From the NCBI RefSeq assembly GCF_018691265.1, contig NW_024881301.1, forward strand, positions 9,871,752 to 9,935,751: a DNA stretch of 64,000 nucleotides. The letters run 5' to 3'. This document shows, one piece after another, positions 56,601 to 64,000 of the stretch. The notes below the pieces were generated by a model, which saw nothing but the letters and a program-made list of their open reading frames with translations, was not told where the DNA came from and did not search any database. A program made the translations under genes and the position numbers. This stretch comes from Tyto alba (taxonomy: Eukaryota > Chordata > Aves > Strigiformes > Tytonidae). Every line of letters starts with the position of its first letter. Within the stretch, counting starts at the first letter, position 1.

Positions 56601-59600
56601 TGCGTCCTGAAGACTGGTTTGGGGACTGACAAAAGGAATTGTAGAGTTCACACTGTAATTCTGATACTTATACTTACTAATTAAAAATCTGTTATAGACT
56701 CAAAGCAATATTTTTGCATTTGAGGATTGTGGTGGTAAGAACAAGCAGCAATAGATGAGGCTTCTGGAAGAGGATAAGAAGAAAAGAAACGTTTGTTTAT
56801 CTTGATGCCAGCAAAGCCAATATAGATGTCTAGATTTCAGTGATAAATGGATTTCCTGCGGGTTTTCTTCCACTTTATACAATCTATTGCTGTTTATAGG
56901 CAGCAGTATTTTCATAAGTTTATTCTAAAACTGTGTGAAACAGTAGGTGGATGTTAAAAGTGTTGAAAAGGCAGGCCGTGGCAGGCAGTGCGCCTGTTTG
57001 CTGCTTGGTGGAACATGTTGTAAGAAACAATTATCACCCTGGGATCCAGAAATGTGGGCTTGACCAAGGAGTTCCTTTTCCTTATCCATGCCACTGAAGA
57101 CCTATCTAAATATAAGATACACCTGCTGTCCCCCAGAATGCCTTGCAAACTCCAGTGGCAGGTACAGACATAGAAAACAGAGAGATAAGGATGGTGCAAA
57201 TAGTTAATAGACTTCTTTGAAATTAGAGCATTTACATCCACTGTCCCTAATCGGCAGTGTCTGCTTATAAACAGCAAAGAAAGTGAGCATTCTGGGACAG
57301 AATTCAGCAGTTAAGTGTGTAGAAATTAACAGCTGGGTAAGGGAAGATATCTGGTTTATTGGAGGAAGAATGTAATGCTTAAATGAGGCATCAAGGAATC
57401 CTTGATGTCTAATTCATGCAGAACTGCAGTTTATGATGTCTTTGCCAGCCTTCACCCAGTACATTTTGTGGTAGTGAAATTCAAATTTGAACTGAACATT
57501 TAAAACCTTCTTGTACTATAATTCCTAAAATAAGAAGTTTGTACTATTAAATTGACCTTCTGAGTACTCCTTTCGTTTTGTTTCTGATGAGCTTCTGTTA
57601 TATAAAAGCACTGCTCAGGAAGAAGTTGAGGGCTCCAACTCTGTCCTCTGGGATTAAACTAGCCTGCTTTAGTGCTCTTCTTGACTCTTGAGGCATGATT
57701 TGCGTACTTTCAGTACCAGAGTGTTTCTTGAGTTTTTCAGAATCATTAGCTATCTCTTTGCATGCATATCACAATATAACATTGTAGGTTAAAATCTTCA
57801 AGGACTTACAAGTGTTAATGAGAGAGTACAAGGTACAATATTACATTATTAGCTCTATTTTCACAGGCAATGAGTTTACAACAATGATGAGTTAAGAGTC
57901 AGGACCTAAGTGCATCCACCTAATCACTTTTAACACAGAAATAGTTGAAACAATTGTTATTTAAAGAGACATCAGTAGCAAATGTTATTGAAGCATGGCA
58001 GTTTTACAGTTATGAGAATTTTTGTTTGCTGGAGCAGAGAAAACTGCAGAGGCAGAAGTAATGAATTGTCTGATGACCTGGTCTGGGAACTGATGAGAAA
58101 ATGCTTGTAAGATCCCAGCTCACACAACTAGGTGAGGACAGAGCCAAGAAGAGGATTTGGATGAACAGCATACAGAGGGTGACAGTGAAAATAATTCACT
58201 GAAAGCACAAATTACCTTCCTCACTCTCCCCCTTCATGCAGTCTGCAGTGTTACTAGTGTCCGTAACCCTGCAGCTTCAATGGAGGGTGGTTGCTCCTCT
58301 CTAAAATAAACTCCTTGTATGGTGTAGTAAAGAAAACAGCTGCGCTTGTGAGCCCTGCTGCTGTATAGATCTGTGCAAATAAAGGGCTAATTTTGGTTTG
58401 GGCTTTTAAATTCTTTTTACTTGTCTGATACTCAGCTGCCTTTACTTTCTCCATGTGACTCCAGGCAGCAAGACTGTAGGACATGTTTCAGATATAAAGG
58501 CACAATGTTATTGTAATGTAAGGTTTATGTTGTTGTAGGTGGTCCTTGATTTGAAGAAAGAGTTTACTGAATGCATAAATCACCGTGCCGTGCTTGTGAC
58601 AGGTTCTGCTGCATGTTTAGTTCTTTCTTTTGATCGTTGGACAGGAAGCAGTATTCTCATTAGTACACATCAGTGGTCTTAGCACAGGGGAAAGCATGTG
58701 TGCTGACTTTGAGGTAAAGAAGATGTGATCACACACAGTTGCACCAGTGGTTGTGTTTTATTGCTGTTTGCATTGAAGAACAGGGCGATTCACAGAAGCA
58801 CACTGAAGGATGAGGTAGGAGATGGATGTTTGTGTGAGGCGCAGTACGTAAGTGCTAGGGCAAACCTTCTCTTGCTGCTCTGTGAAAGGTAGGAGTTGTA
58901 AGAGCAGTAAGAGCTGTTACTAACAGAATCATGAGAAAAGTAGCTGTGTCTTCATGATGCACTGAGTTATCATCTGCATCAGAAACACAGTGACTTAGCA
59001 GAGCAGAGCTAATGGGCCCAGCTTCGTTGAGCACTGACTCATGGAAATCAGTGTGGCACTGTGCTGTGCTGCATGGCCATCCCATAAGCAGAACAGATGT
59101 TCATGAAAATGAAAGATAAGGTCAAACTGAAGAGGTTTTTTTTTTTTAAAAAAAAAAAAGACAGGAAGGTGATAAATTGCTGATATTTTTCTCCCATTGC
59201 TCTGACTGAAATTATGCACTTTGCCCTCATTTAGTTTGAGGAGTATTGACCAAGCAGAGGAAATCTGACATCTCTTCCCTACTCCTGCCATATGCAAAGG
59301 AGTCATAAGTTCATACTGACAAATGACTTACATACTTATGGTCTCACTTCTGTGTAGATTCTTGAAGAGTTCTCATTCCAGTTGCTGAGCAATTGTCAGC
59401 AGCACCATCACATTATTTTTTTCTCCTTTCATCTTGATAGAAATTGCATATGCTGTGCACTGTTTTGTTTTGCTTGATTTTTTTTTTTTCCTTCTTTTTT
59501 ACCTTCTGGCCCTTGAGCTCTGTGGGAGGCATGAACTGAACTGTGCTGGGAAGTCAAAAGAGAGGTGGAGAACCAGAAATACAACTAGCAGATGGTTGGA

Positions 59601-62600
59601 AATAGTTATAACCTAACAAAGGCCACCCATGTATCTTCTGCAGTCTTTTGACTCCCCAGAATGCATTATACTAGCTTAGACTGCCATGAACACACATACC
59701 TGCTCCTGCTTACGTAGATTTGTATCAAGCAAAACCTTCCTGAATACATCTAGAGTCAAACAGTTGTTTCCTTCCCAGAAGCTGTAAAACTGTGGTTGAA
59801 TCTTCTGTGAAACTTTTTGTCTGCCCAACAGTTTCTTCATCAGAGCTGTTCATGTGGTTCCTAGCTTTTAACTGCTCTAAAACTTTTCTTCCTGATTTTT
59901 ATAATTCCACAACACTAACTGCTTAAGTGAAAGCAGTTTCGAAGCCTGGATCTTACCTAGAGAAGATGAACTTTAATCTTTGCTTGAGGAAAAGTGTTTA
60001 TAAGTGGAGACATATAGGAGAAGGTGGTTCACCTCTGTAAAGTTCTTGAAAAGCACTGCTGAGAGCTGTTGGTAGGACTTGTGAAAGCTTCAAACAAACA
60101 GGCACAGTTCCAGCTGGAAGCAGGGAGGAGGATAAGAGAGCCTAGGCACATTGTGTCTTCACTGCACCTCCCTATATTGTCCATTGAACTGATCTGTAGG
60201 ATATTTAGCCGGGATTAAGATTTCTCCTTTGGACAAACACAGATAGTGTGCTAAACTAGGCTGCAGATCTGAAGCAATTTCAGCAGCAAACCCCAGTAAC
60301 TATTCTAGCAACTTGTGTAGGAAAATCTTGAAGGAAGCCATGGTGAGGCAGGGCAGGAGTCTCTCTCTTATTCAGATGACACCAACCTGAACAAAGGACA
60401 GTGTTTCTGGGCTGGCAGCAAATTGTGCTCTCTGTGCAGTATGACTGCAGGGCAGAGAAACCTTTACAAGTGAGCCAACAAGAAGTTTGAGGTGCATTTT
60501 CAGTTGATTCAGTATTCTCAGGGTGAGCTGAGAATACAAAGAGATGCTTTCTGTAAGTACTGTGGTGCTAAGGTGGCGGAGCTTTACAGAAGCTCCTTAA
60601 GTAGACTTCCTGCAATTAATTTTGGTCTTGTCAAATAACCTCATCTTAGCTCACAGGAGCACCTGCAGGCACACTAGCAAGTAGGAGTAATGAAATAGGA
60701 CTTCTGGCTGTTTTCTGAGCTTGAGACAAAATACCTAATAAGGAGATTTCCAAAGATACGTGAGGCAGGTGGTTACTAGCCCCTGAGGGAAGTCAAGGTA
60801 GTTATTTGGCATTTCTGAAGTTGCAGGCATGTCTTCCCCTTGCCTTCCCCTCCTGCTCCCCCCATGCCAAATTAGTAAGTAAAAAAAAAAAAAAAAAGGA
60901 TAGCAGAGCATTTGTATATCCACATTTTAGATGAAGTTTTGTCACCTTTTAACTTCAATTTTTAAGTGATACAATCAGGTTGTTGACAGGCATGTCAGAT
61001 AGGATGAAGAGAAAACCGAACATTTATTTTAAGGAAGGCAGAAGAAAGAGGAGTGGAACAGCATGGAGAAGACATGAATCCTAACCTGAACAGGGTAGAA
61101 CAGAAAGAGCAACTGAGGACAGCTTCAAGTGTATTTGTTGTTTACTTTAAATGCCCAAACAAAGCAACAGGAGTTGACTATGTCTAGCAGTGTGTCCTGC
61201 TTTTGGGGAAACGTTTAGAGGGAAGGGAACTAGAATGGGACTGAGTGGTCAATCACTGAACACTTGCCATTAAGCCAGTCTGTTAAAAATAAAAATTTGT
61301 CTTAATTGTTCAAATTGTTTTTCATCCAGCACCAGTCTAACAGCAGTGTTTAACTAGTAAGCAGAGAGCTACTATAAAATAACCTCAGTGTCTGATCTGC
61401 TGAGATAACAATAAAAAGTTGTGGAGTGAAAAGTCCCCCAAAAGAGAAGTTATGCAGAGAGATAAAAGCCCTGGTGATGGTTCTTTCTGCTTTAACTCCA
61501 GAGTGTTACATCTTGTAGCTATTTTCAGTACCCTTCAGCAGAGAAGATAAGAGATCTAAGCTGTGCACAGCTTCTCAGCGTGACTAGGAAAGCTGGCATG
61601 AACTGTACCTCTTTAGCACTCCTCTTGCCACTGTGACAGTGACAGAGTGGAGATGTCCAAGGGCAGCCTCAACCCTGAAGAAGGTCTGTGGCAGAAGAAG
61701 CATTGTTGAGTTGAGAGGTGGCAGGATTTCCACTGCCAGCATTTACAAGCCATGTTACCTTTTCCTGAGAAGTTAAAAAAAAAAAAAAAAAAAAAAAAAA
61801 GGCTCTGGCCAATGGGGGAATTTTATGGTGCTCAGTAAATTTTATGGTGAGAACACCTGGGACCTGGGCCAGCAATATGTATTCTGCTAATTCTGGCATC
61901 CCTCATGTGATAGGGTTAGTCCAAGTAGAGTATGTGCAGGAGCAGAGAAACTGGATTGTAAGCCATTGCGGGGAGAGGCTGTGTTGTCGTCCTGATGTGA
62001 CTCTGACTCATGTTGTTACCCATTTTAGGACCTGCTGCTGCTGCGGCCTCCCTGGTGTCGTTTTCTGCTGGGCTCACGCAGAAGCCTTTCTCCAGTGATG
62101 TCGGCGTGGTTCACTTTAACAAAGTGCTTGTGAATGATGGGGACTATTATAACCCCAATACAGGTAACAGCCAAAGAATGGACCCACAGAGATGCCAGAC
62201 AGGCAGTAGCATGGGTTACCACTGTCTGATGCTCCCTCAGGCCTCGCTAGCATGTTGAGCAAACGCAGTAAGTCCACCTAAACCAGACACACCAGGGTAA
62301 AAGCTTCCTGTGGATGCGGACGGGCGCGCACTTTGCCACGGCTGGTTTTCCACAACTGCCCAGTAACAGCGAGGCCCAGCTCACCCCTTCCCCTGCTCTG
62401 CCAGCACAGCTGGTGGTGCTGCTCAGCCAGCTGGGCTGCCCCGGGGAGGGAGGGAGGGGGGGCGGCAGGCCATATGCACTGCCTCCCCAACAGCAGTAAC
62501 TGCAGGCTGCCTCCTCCTCAGGCAGAGTGTCACGTCACTTGGGGGTGCTGGACGTGCCTTCGCCTACTGGGGACCTGCACAGCACGTGGGTACCTCGCCT

Positions 62601-63206
62601 CTTCACCCAGCGCTGGGTCAGGGGGTTTCTGAATGTGGACAAGTCCCATGTGTGTCCTGAAGGACGGGTGGGCTCTAACACAAAAGCAGCAAACCCCTTT
62701 GCCTTCTGACTGCTGCAGTTGGTCAGCTGCCCAGGTTGACCTTGTCAGAGTTATCTGTACGTAGCCCTGGGTAACCCATGTCACTTTATGTTTGTCATCG
62801 TGCTTAGAGCAGTCAGGTCTCTCCAGTTTTAATAACTCTGAAAATCTCAGGCCGTCTCTCTTCTGCAGGCATTTTCACCTCTCCGTATGAAGGGCGCTAC
62901 CTGATCACCGCTGTGCTGGCCCCGGAGAGGGACGAGTACGTGGAAGCAGTGCTGTCTGTCTCCAACGCAAGCGTGGCTCAGCTCCACACAGCTGGGTACA
63001 GAAGGGAACTGCTGGAGTATCACAAACCCTACTCGGGGAAACGGACCTGTGGTGGTCCTGGGACATTCCACCTTGTTCTTCACCTCAAAGCAGGAGATGA
63101 AGTAAACGTCGTCGTAACAGGAGGCAAACTGGCCTACACAGACTCTGATGAAATGTACTCCACGTTTAGTGGAGTTCTCCTTTATCCTTCCATTTCTCAT
63201 GTTTAG
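29556..63206 (+). CDS. EMILIN2: EMILIN2, complete coding sequence in eight exons (29556-29680, 29835-29957, 43858-44033, 46855-48789, 54837-55169, 55696-55734, 62029-62163, 62869-63206)
   Basis: Secreted extracellular-matrix glycoprotein (elastin microfibril interfacer 2) that trimerises through its C1q domain; mammalian EMILIN2 is reported to bind TRAIL receptors and Wnt1. The exons join in frame to 3201 nt plus stop, 1067 residues, close to the human 1053. Order: signal peptide (about 1-28, cleavage after SHA likely), EMI domain (about 43-116) with seven Cys (45, 55, 71, 78, 106, 107, 115) and the WRCCPG motif, a long coiled-coil region (about 150-786), a Pro/Arg-rich segment (about 788-860), a short Gly-rich part with GEAGPPG, and a C1q domain (about 918-1067). 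The start ATG is supported by an upstream in-frame TGA (29439-29441), no intervening ATG, and G at +4. Eight exons is also the human number. EMILIN1 and EMILIN3 are less likely: EMILIN1 has a longer collagen stretch and EMILIN3 lacks C1q. Confidence 0.97.
29681..29834 (+). other. EMILIN2 intron 1 (154 bp, GC-rich)
   Basis: Short intron with GTGAGT donor, a CTGAC branch-point candidate at 29796-29800 and a polypyrimidine tract that is a run of 18 C (29813-29830) directly before GCAG. Confidence 0.9.
29813..29830 (+). repeat. C18 homopolymer at the intron 1 acceptor
   Basis: Uninterrupted run of 18 C ending four bases before exon 2. It serves as the polypyrimidine tract and is prone to sequencing and length errors. 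Confidence 0.95.
29835..29957 (+). CDS. EMILIN2: EMILIN2 exon 2 (EMI domain, first half)
   Basis: 123 bp, acceptor GCAG to 29834 after an 18-C tract, donor GTAAGT at 29958. It encodes [20 protein letters not shown] and continues to [12 protein letters not shown]. The NWCAY start and four Cys (45, 55, 71, 78) are the EMI-domain signature. An N-glycosylation sequon NVS is at residues 52-54. Confidence 0.96.
30233..30256 (+). repeat. (CTCGC)n short tandem repeat
   Basis: Four to five copies of CTCGC in the GC-rich start of EMILIN2 intron 2. Confidence 0.85.
30529..30547. repeat. T run in intron 2
   Basis: A run of about 19 T followed by GCAGGGGG, which looks like a splice acceptor; no open exon with a matching phase and donor was seen after it. 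Confidence 0.85.
31530..31612 (+). mobile_element. CR1 3' end fragment
   Basis: Contains the CR1 3' motif GGCTGGACTGGGTGACCTCC followed by CCCATCCCTTCCAAATT and ends TGTGGTTCTGTGA, the typical terminal octamer type. Only the last about 80 bp is recognisable. Confidence 0.85.
33105..33134 (+). repeat. 14-bp direct repeat, 16-bp period
   Basis: CCCTTTGAAGTATG occurs at 33105-33118 and again at 33121-33134. Confidence 0.95.
33765..33870 (-). mobile_element. CR1 3' end fragment, minus strand
   Basis: The plus strand reads AACCTCTGGAGGTCATGTAA, then CAGCAGAGCCAGCTTCAAAG and GATCAAGTTGCCCAGG, the reverse complement of the CR1 3' end. The extent is approximate. Confidence 0.8.
43858..44033 (+). 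CDS. EMILIN2: EMILIN2 exon 3 (EMI domain, second half)
   Basis: 176 bp, acceptor TTGGCAG to 43857, donor GTAACT at 44034. It encodes [20 protein letters not shown], then [12 protein letters not shown], the conserved end of the EMI domain with Cys 106, 107 and 115. A Pro/Lys-rich linker follows (residues about 117-141). Confidence 0.97.
44034..46854 (+). other. EMILIN2 intron 3 (2.8 kb)
   Basis: AT-rich intron with an A run near 44361-44379 and a diverged CR1-like fragment at about 45715-46180. A stretch at about 46410-46500 resembles an old amniote interspersed repeat but is too diverged to name. Confidence 0.8.
45715..46180 (-). mobile_element. Ancient CR1-like LINE fragment, minus strand
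   Basis: The plus strand runs through TTCTTGTTCTGTCCC, then ACGGAAAACAGTTTATTCCT, CTCCTCTCCTCCAGCCTAAA and AATGAGGTGCTGCCAGTGAG, in the order typical for the reverse complement of old CR1/L3-type 3' ends widespread in amniotes. It is heavily diverged, so the family is uncertain. Confidence 0.6.
46855..48789 (+). CDS. EMILIN2: EMILIN2 exon 4 (large coiled-coil exon)
   Basis: 1935 bp without a stop, acceptor GAAACAG to 46854, donor GTAAGT at 48790; residues 142-786. The large single exon after the EMI domain is typical of EMILIN genes. The product is rich in Glu, Lys, Leu and Asp with heptad-like spacing broken by short Gly/Pro pieces, as expected for a series of coiled coils that assist trimer assembly. 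It has scattered Cys pairs (for example SSCCKEG and DNCCGE) likely to form inter-chain disulphides, and several N-glycosylation sequons (NKS, NVT, NTT, NSS, NQT, NGT). The frame enters through a split Asp codon, so an apparent GTG start at 46872 is not a start. Confidence 0.98.
48790..54836 (+). other. EMILIN2 intron 4 (6.0 kb)
   Basis: AT-rich intron with an A run near 48989-49004, a moderately GC-rich part near 51260-51430 and a T17 run (54739-54755) about 80 bp before the acceptor. No repeat family or internal exon is recognised. Confidence 0.8.
54837..55169 (+). CDS. EMILIN2: EMILIN2 exon 5 (proline-rich and short Gly-rich segment)
   Basis: 333 bp, donor GTGAGA at 55170. The acceptor reads CAAAG, an AAG acceptor in place of the usual CAG or TAG, but frame and length fit exactly. 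It encodes a Pro/Arg/Gln-rich stretch ([34 protein letters not shown]) and then [12 protein letters not shown] and EGYAGAPG. The proline-rich region before the C1q domain is specific to EMILIN2 among the EMILINs. Confidence 0.93.
55170..55695 (+). other. EMILIN2 intron 5 (526 bp)
   Basis: Contains a T18 run at 55450-55467. Nothing else is recognised. Confidence 0.85.
55696..55734 (+). CDS. EMILIN2: EMILIN2 exon 6 (39-bp microexon)
   Basis: 39 bp between acceptor TTTGTAG (ends 55695) and donor GTAAGG (55735). It encodes [12 protein letters not shown] with split Gly codons at both ends, so the phases match exons 5 and 7 exactly. Skipping it would keep the frame. It is a linker between the Gly-rich part and C1q. 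Confidence 0.9.
59136..59159. repeat. T12A12 perfect palindrome
   Basis: Twelve T followed directly by twelve A: a perfect 24-bp palindrome of rigid A/T tract DNA. Confidence 0.95.
61775..61800. repeat. A26 homopolymer
   Basis: Uninterrupted run of 26 A near the 3' end of intron 6. A near-repeat of ATTTTATGGTG occurs twice just after it (about 61820-61850). Confidence 0.95.
62029..62163 (+). CDS. EMILIN2: EMILIN2 exon 7 (C1q domain start)
   Basis: 135 bp, acceptor CCATTTTAG to 62028, donor GTAACA at 62164. After an Ala run it encodes [19 protein letters not shown] and [20 protein letters not shown], the first strands of the gC1q fold. Confidence 0.97.
62164..62868 (+). other. EMILIN2 intron 7 (705 bp)
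   Basis: More GC-rich than the other late introns, with a G-rich piece near 62440-62468. Its open frames are compositional; nothing else is recognised. Confidence 0.85.
62869..63206 (+). CDS. EMILIN2: EMILIN2 exon 8 (C1q domain end, stop)
   Basis: 338 coding bp from acceptor CTTCTGCAG (ends 62868) to TAG at 63204-63206. It encodes [58 protein letters not shown] and [13 protein letters not shown], the rest of the gC1q domain. The sequon NAS may be glycosylated. The sequence is very close to mammalian EMILIN2. Confidence 0.97.
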
Positions 63207-63280
63207 GTTTACCTTGAACAGGAGAGAAGGGTAAGATATTCAGAAGAAATTAAGTGTAATAAAATTCAAAGCTTTAATAT
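63207..63280 (+). other. EMILIN2: EMILIN2 3' UTR, proximal (end approximate)
   Basis: From the stop codon to just past the AATAAA at 63258. Use of this proximal signal would give a very short 3' UTR, so a longer form reaching further is quite possible. Confidence 0.5.
63258..63263 (+). promoter_or_regulatory. EMILIN2 proximal poly(A) signal AATAAA
   Basis: Canonical hexamer 52 bp after the EMILIN2 stop. An ATTAAA variant also occurs near 63987 at the window end. Confidence 0.5.
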
Positions 63281-64000
63281 ATTCAGTTTATATATTTGAT
63301 TTCAGTGATGGGTTTATAGTCTATACTGAGACCTTTTCTTTAACCCCTGTTTTCAGAGGTAGCTACAAAAGACATGTTCCTGTAGCTAAAATAACTCCTT
63401 CCCAAGCCCTTGTTTACCTGTACAAGCAGAACAACTGCTAAACAAGTATGTTCTCAATAGATATTTTTCCACTGTGCTCTTACTATTCCCTGTTAAATTG
63501 CCTTTGCAGTCTTCTCCCTAGTTTATCAAATTGTCCGTAGTGTATCAAAGTTTACATCTTTGCTGAAGTTCACAGTTGTGGTCAGCTATTTTAATATTTT
63601 CAGAAAAACAGAGGCAAGAAAGGAGGCTGTATTGGACATGGTTGATGACTTCTTAGTCCTTGTGTTATTAAAAAATATGTTGGGTCAAGTGCATTCACAT
63701 AAACAATTTGTTCAAAGGTAACCATGGTGGTGCAAAGCAAAACACCACCTACCTGCATCAGTTTTCTTTTTTTCTCTCAAGGGCCAAACACCACTGGTGC
63801 TAAGAGACAAGATGAGTGACTCATTCCAATCAAATGGAAGTAGCTGTGCAGGGAGAAACTTCTCTTGCCTCAGCTTTCCACTGGGCAGACATAAGTGCAA
63901 TGTGCACTTGCTACTACTGGAAGATGTAGGACAATTATTTTCAACTGATACAGTAAAAAAGACGATCACTTAAGCACGATGCTCTTGAGATTAAAGCTCG
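63281..64000. other. EMILIN2 distal 3' UTR or downstream flank
   Basis: AT-rich sequence without a recognisable exon. In human the next gene is LPIN2 on the opposite strand, but no LPIN2 coding sequence or minus-strand AATAAA is visible here. Confidence 0.6.

Larger units (their letters stand above)
55735..62028 (+). other. EMILIN2 intron 6 (6.3 kb)
   Basis: AT-rich intron with a perfect T12A12 palindrome (59136-59159), an A run near 60881-60897 and an A26 run (61775-61800) about 230 bp before exon 7. No repeat family or internal exon is recognised. Confidence 0.8.

Noticed and set aside
63281..64000. 3' end of LPIN2 on the minus strand
   Set aside because: Expected from human gene order, but no coding homology or minus-strand AATAAA is visible; it probably lies beyond the window.

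Overview
The window is vertebrate nuclear DNA and almost certainly avian. It has interrupted genes with canonical GT/AG introns and AATAAA poly(A) signals. Its interspersed repeats are CR1-type LINE remnants, the dominant LINE family of birds and other sauropsids, and I saw no Alu, L1 or other mammal-type repeats. The exact species cannot be read from the sequence.

Region 1 (1-~6815, + strand) is the 3' end of SMCHD1. It comprises six exons that encode the end of the SMC-like hinge, a short coiled coil and a basic, glutamine-rich C-terminus, followed by a short 3' UTR. Region 2 (~6815-28240) is about 21 kb between genes. It holds homopolymer tracts, an isolated GC-rich island (8760-9350), a degenerate CR1 LINE (~10670-12087), an exact 26-bp tandem duplication (16642-16693) and an unexplained 195-codon minus-strand open frame (16932-17516). 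Region 3 (~28240-30400) is a strong CpG island with the promoter, 5' UTR and first two exons of EMILIN2. Region 4 (29556-63206, + strand) is the complete EMILIN2 coding sequence: eight exons that join in frame to 1067 codons. Intron 2 (13.9 kb) carries two short CR1 3' ends, intron 3 an older CR1-like piece. The last ~700 bp is 3' UTR and downstream flank.

The order SMCHD1 then EMILIN2, same strand, matches human 18p11.32 (established knowledge), which supports both calls. The two genes are neighbours and not a functional unit: SMCHD1 is a nuclear chromatin-silencing protein and EMILIN2 is a secreted extracellular-matrix glycoprotein.

I did not find a convincing new biological system. The observations most worth a second look are the 195-codon antisense open frame, the orphan GC island downstream of SMCHD1, the divergent SMCHD1 tail, the 154-bp EMILIN2 intron 1 with an 18-C tract at its acceptor, and an EF-hand-like 12-mer upstream of EMILIN2 that is probably chance.
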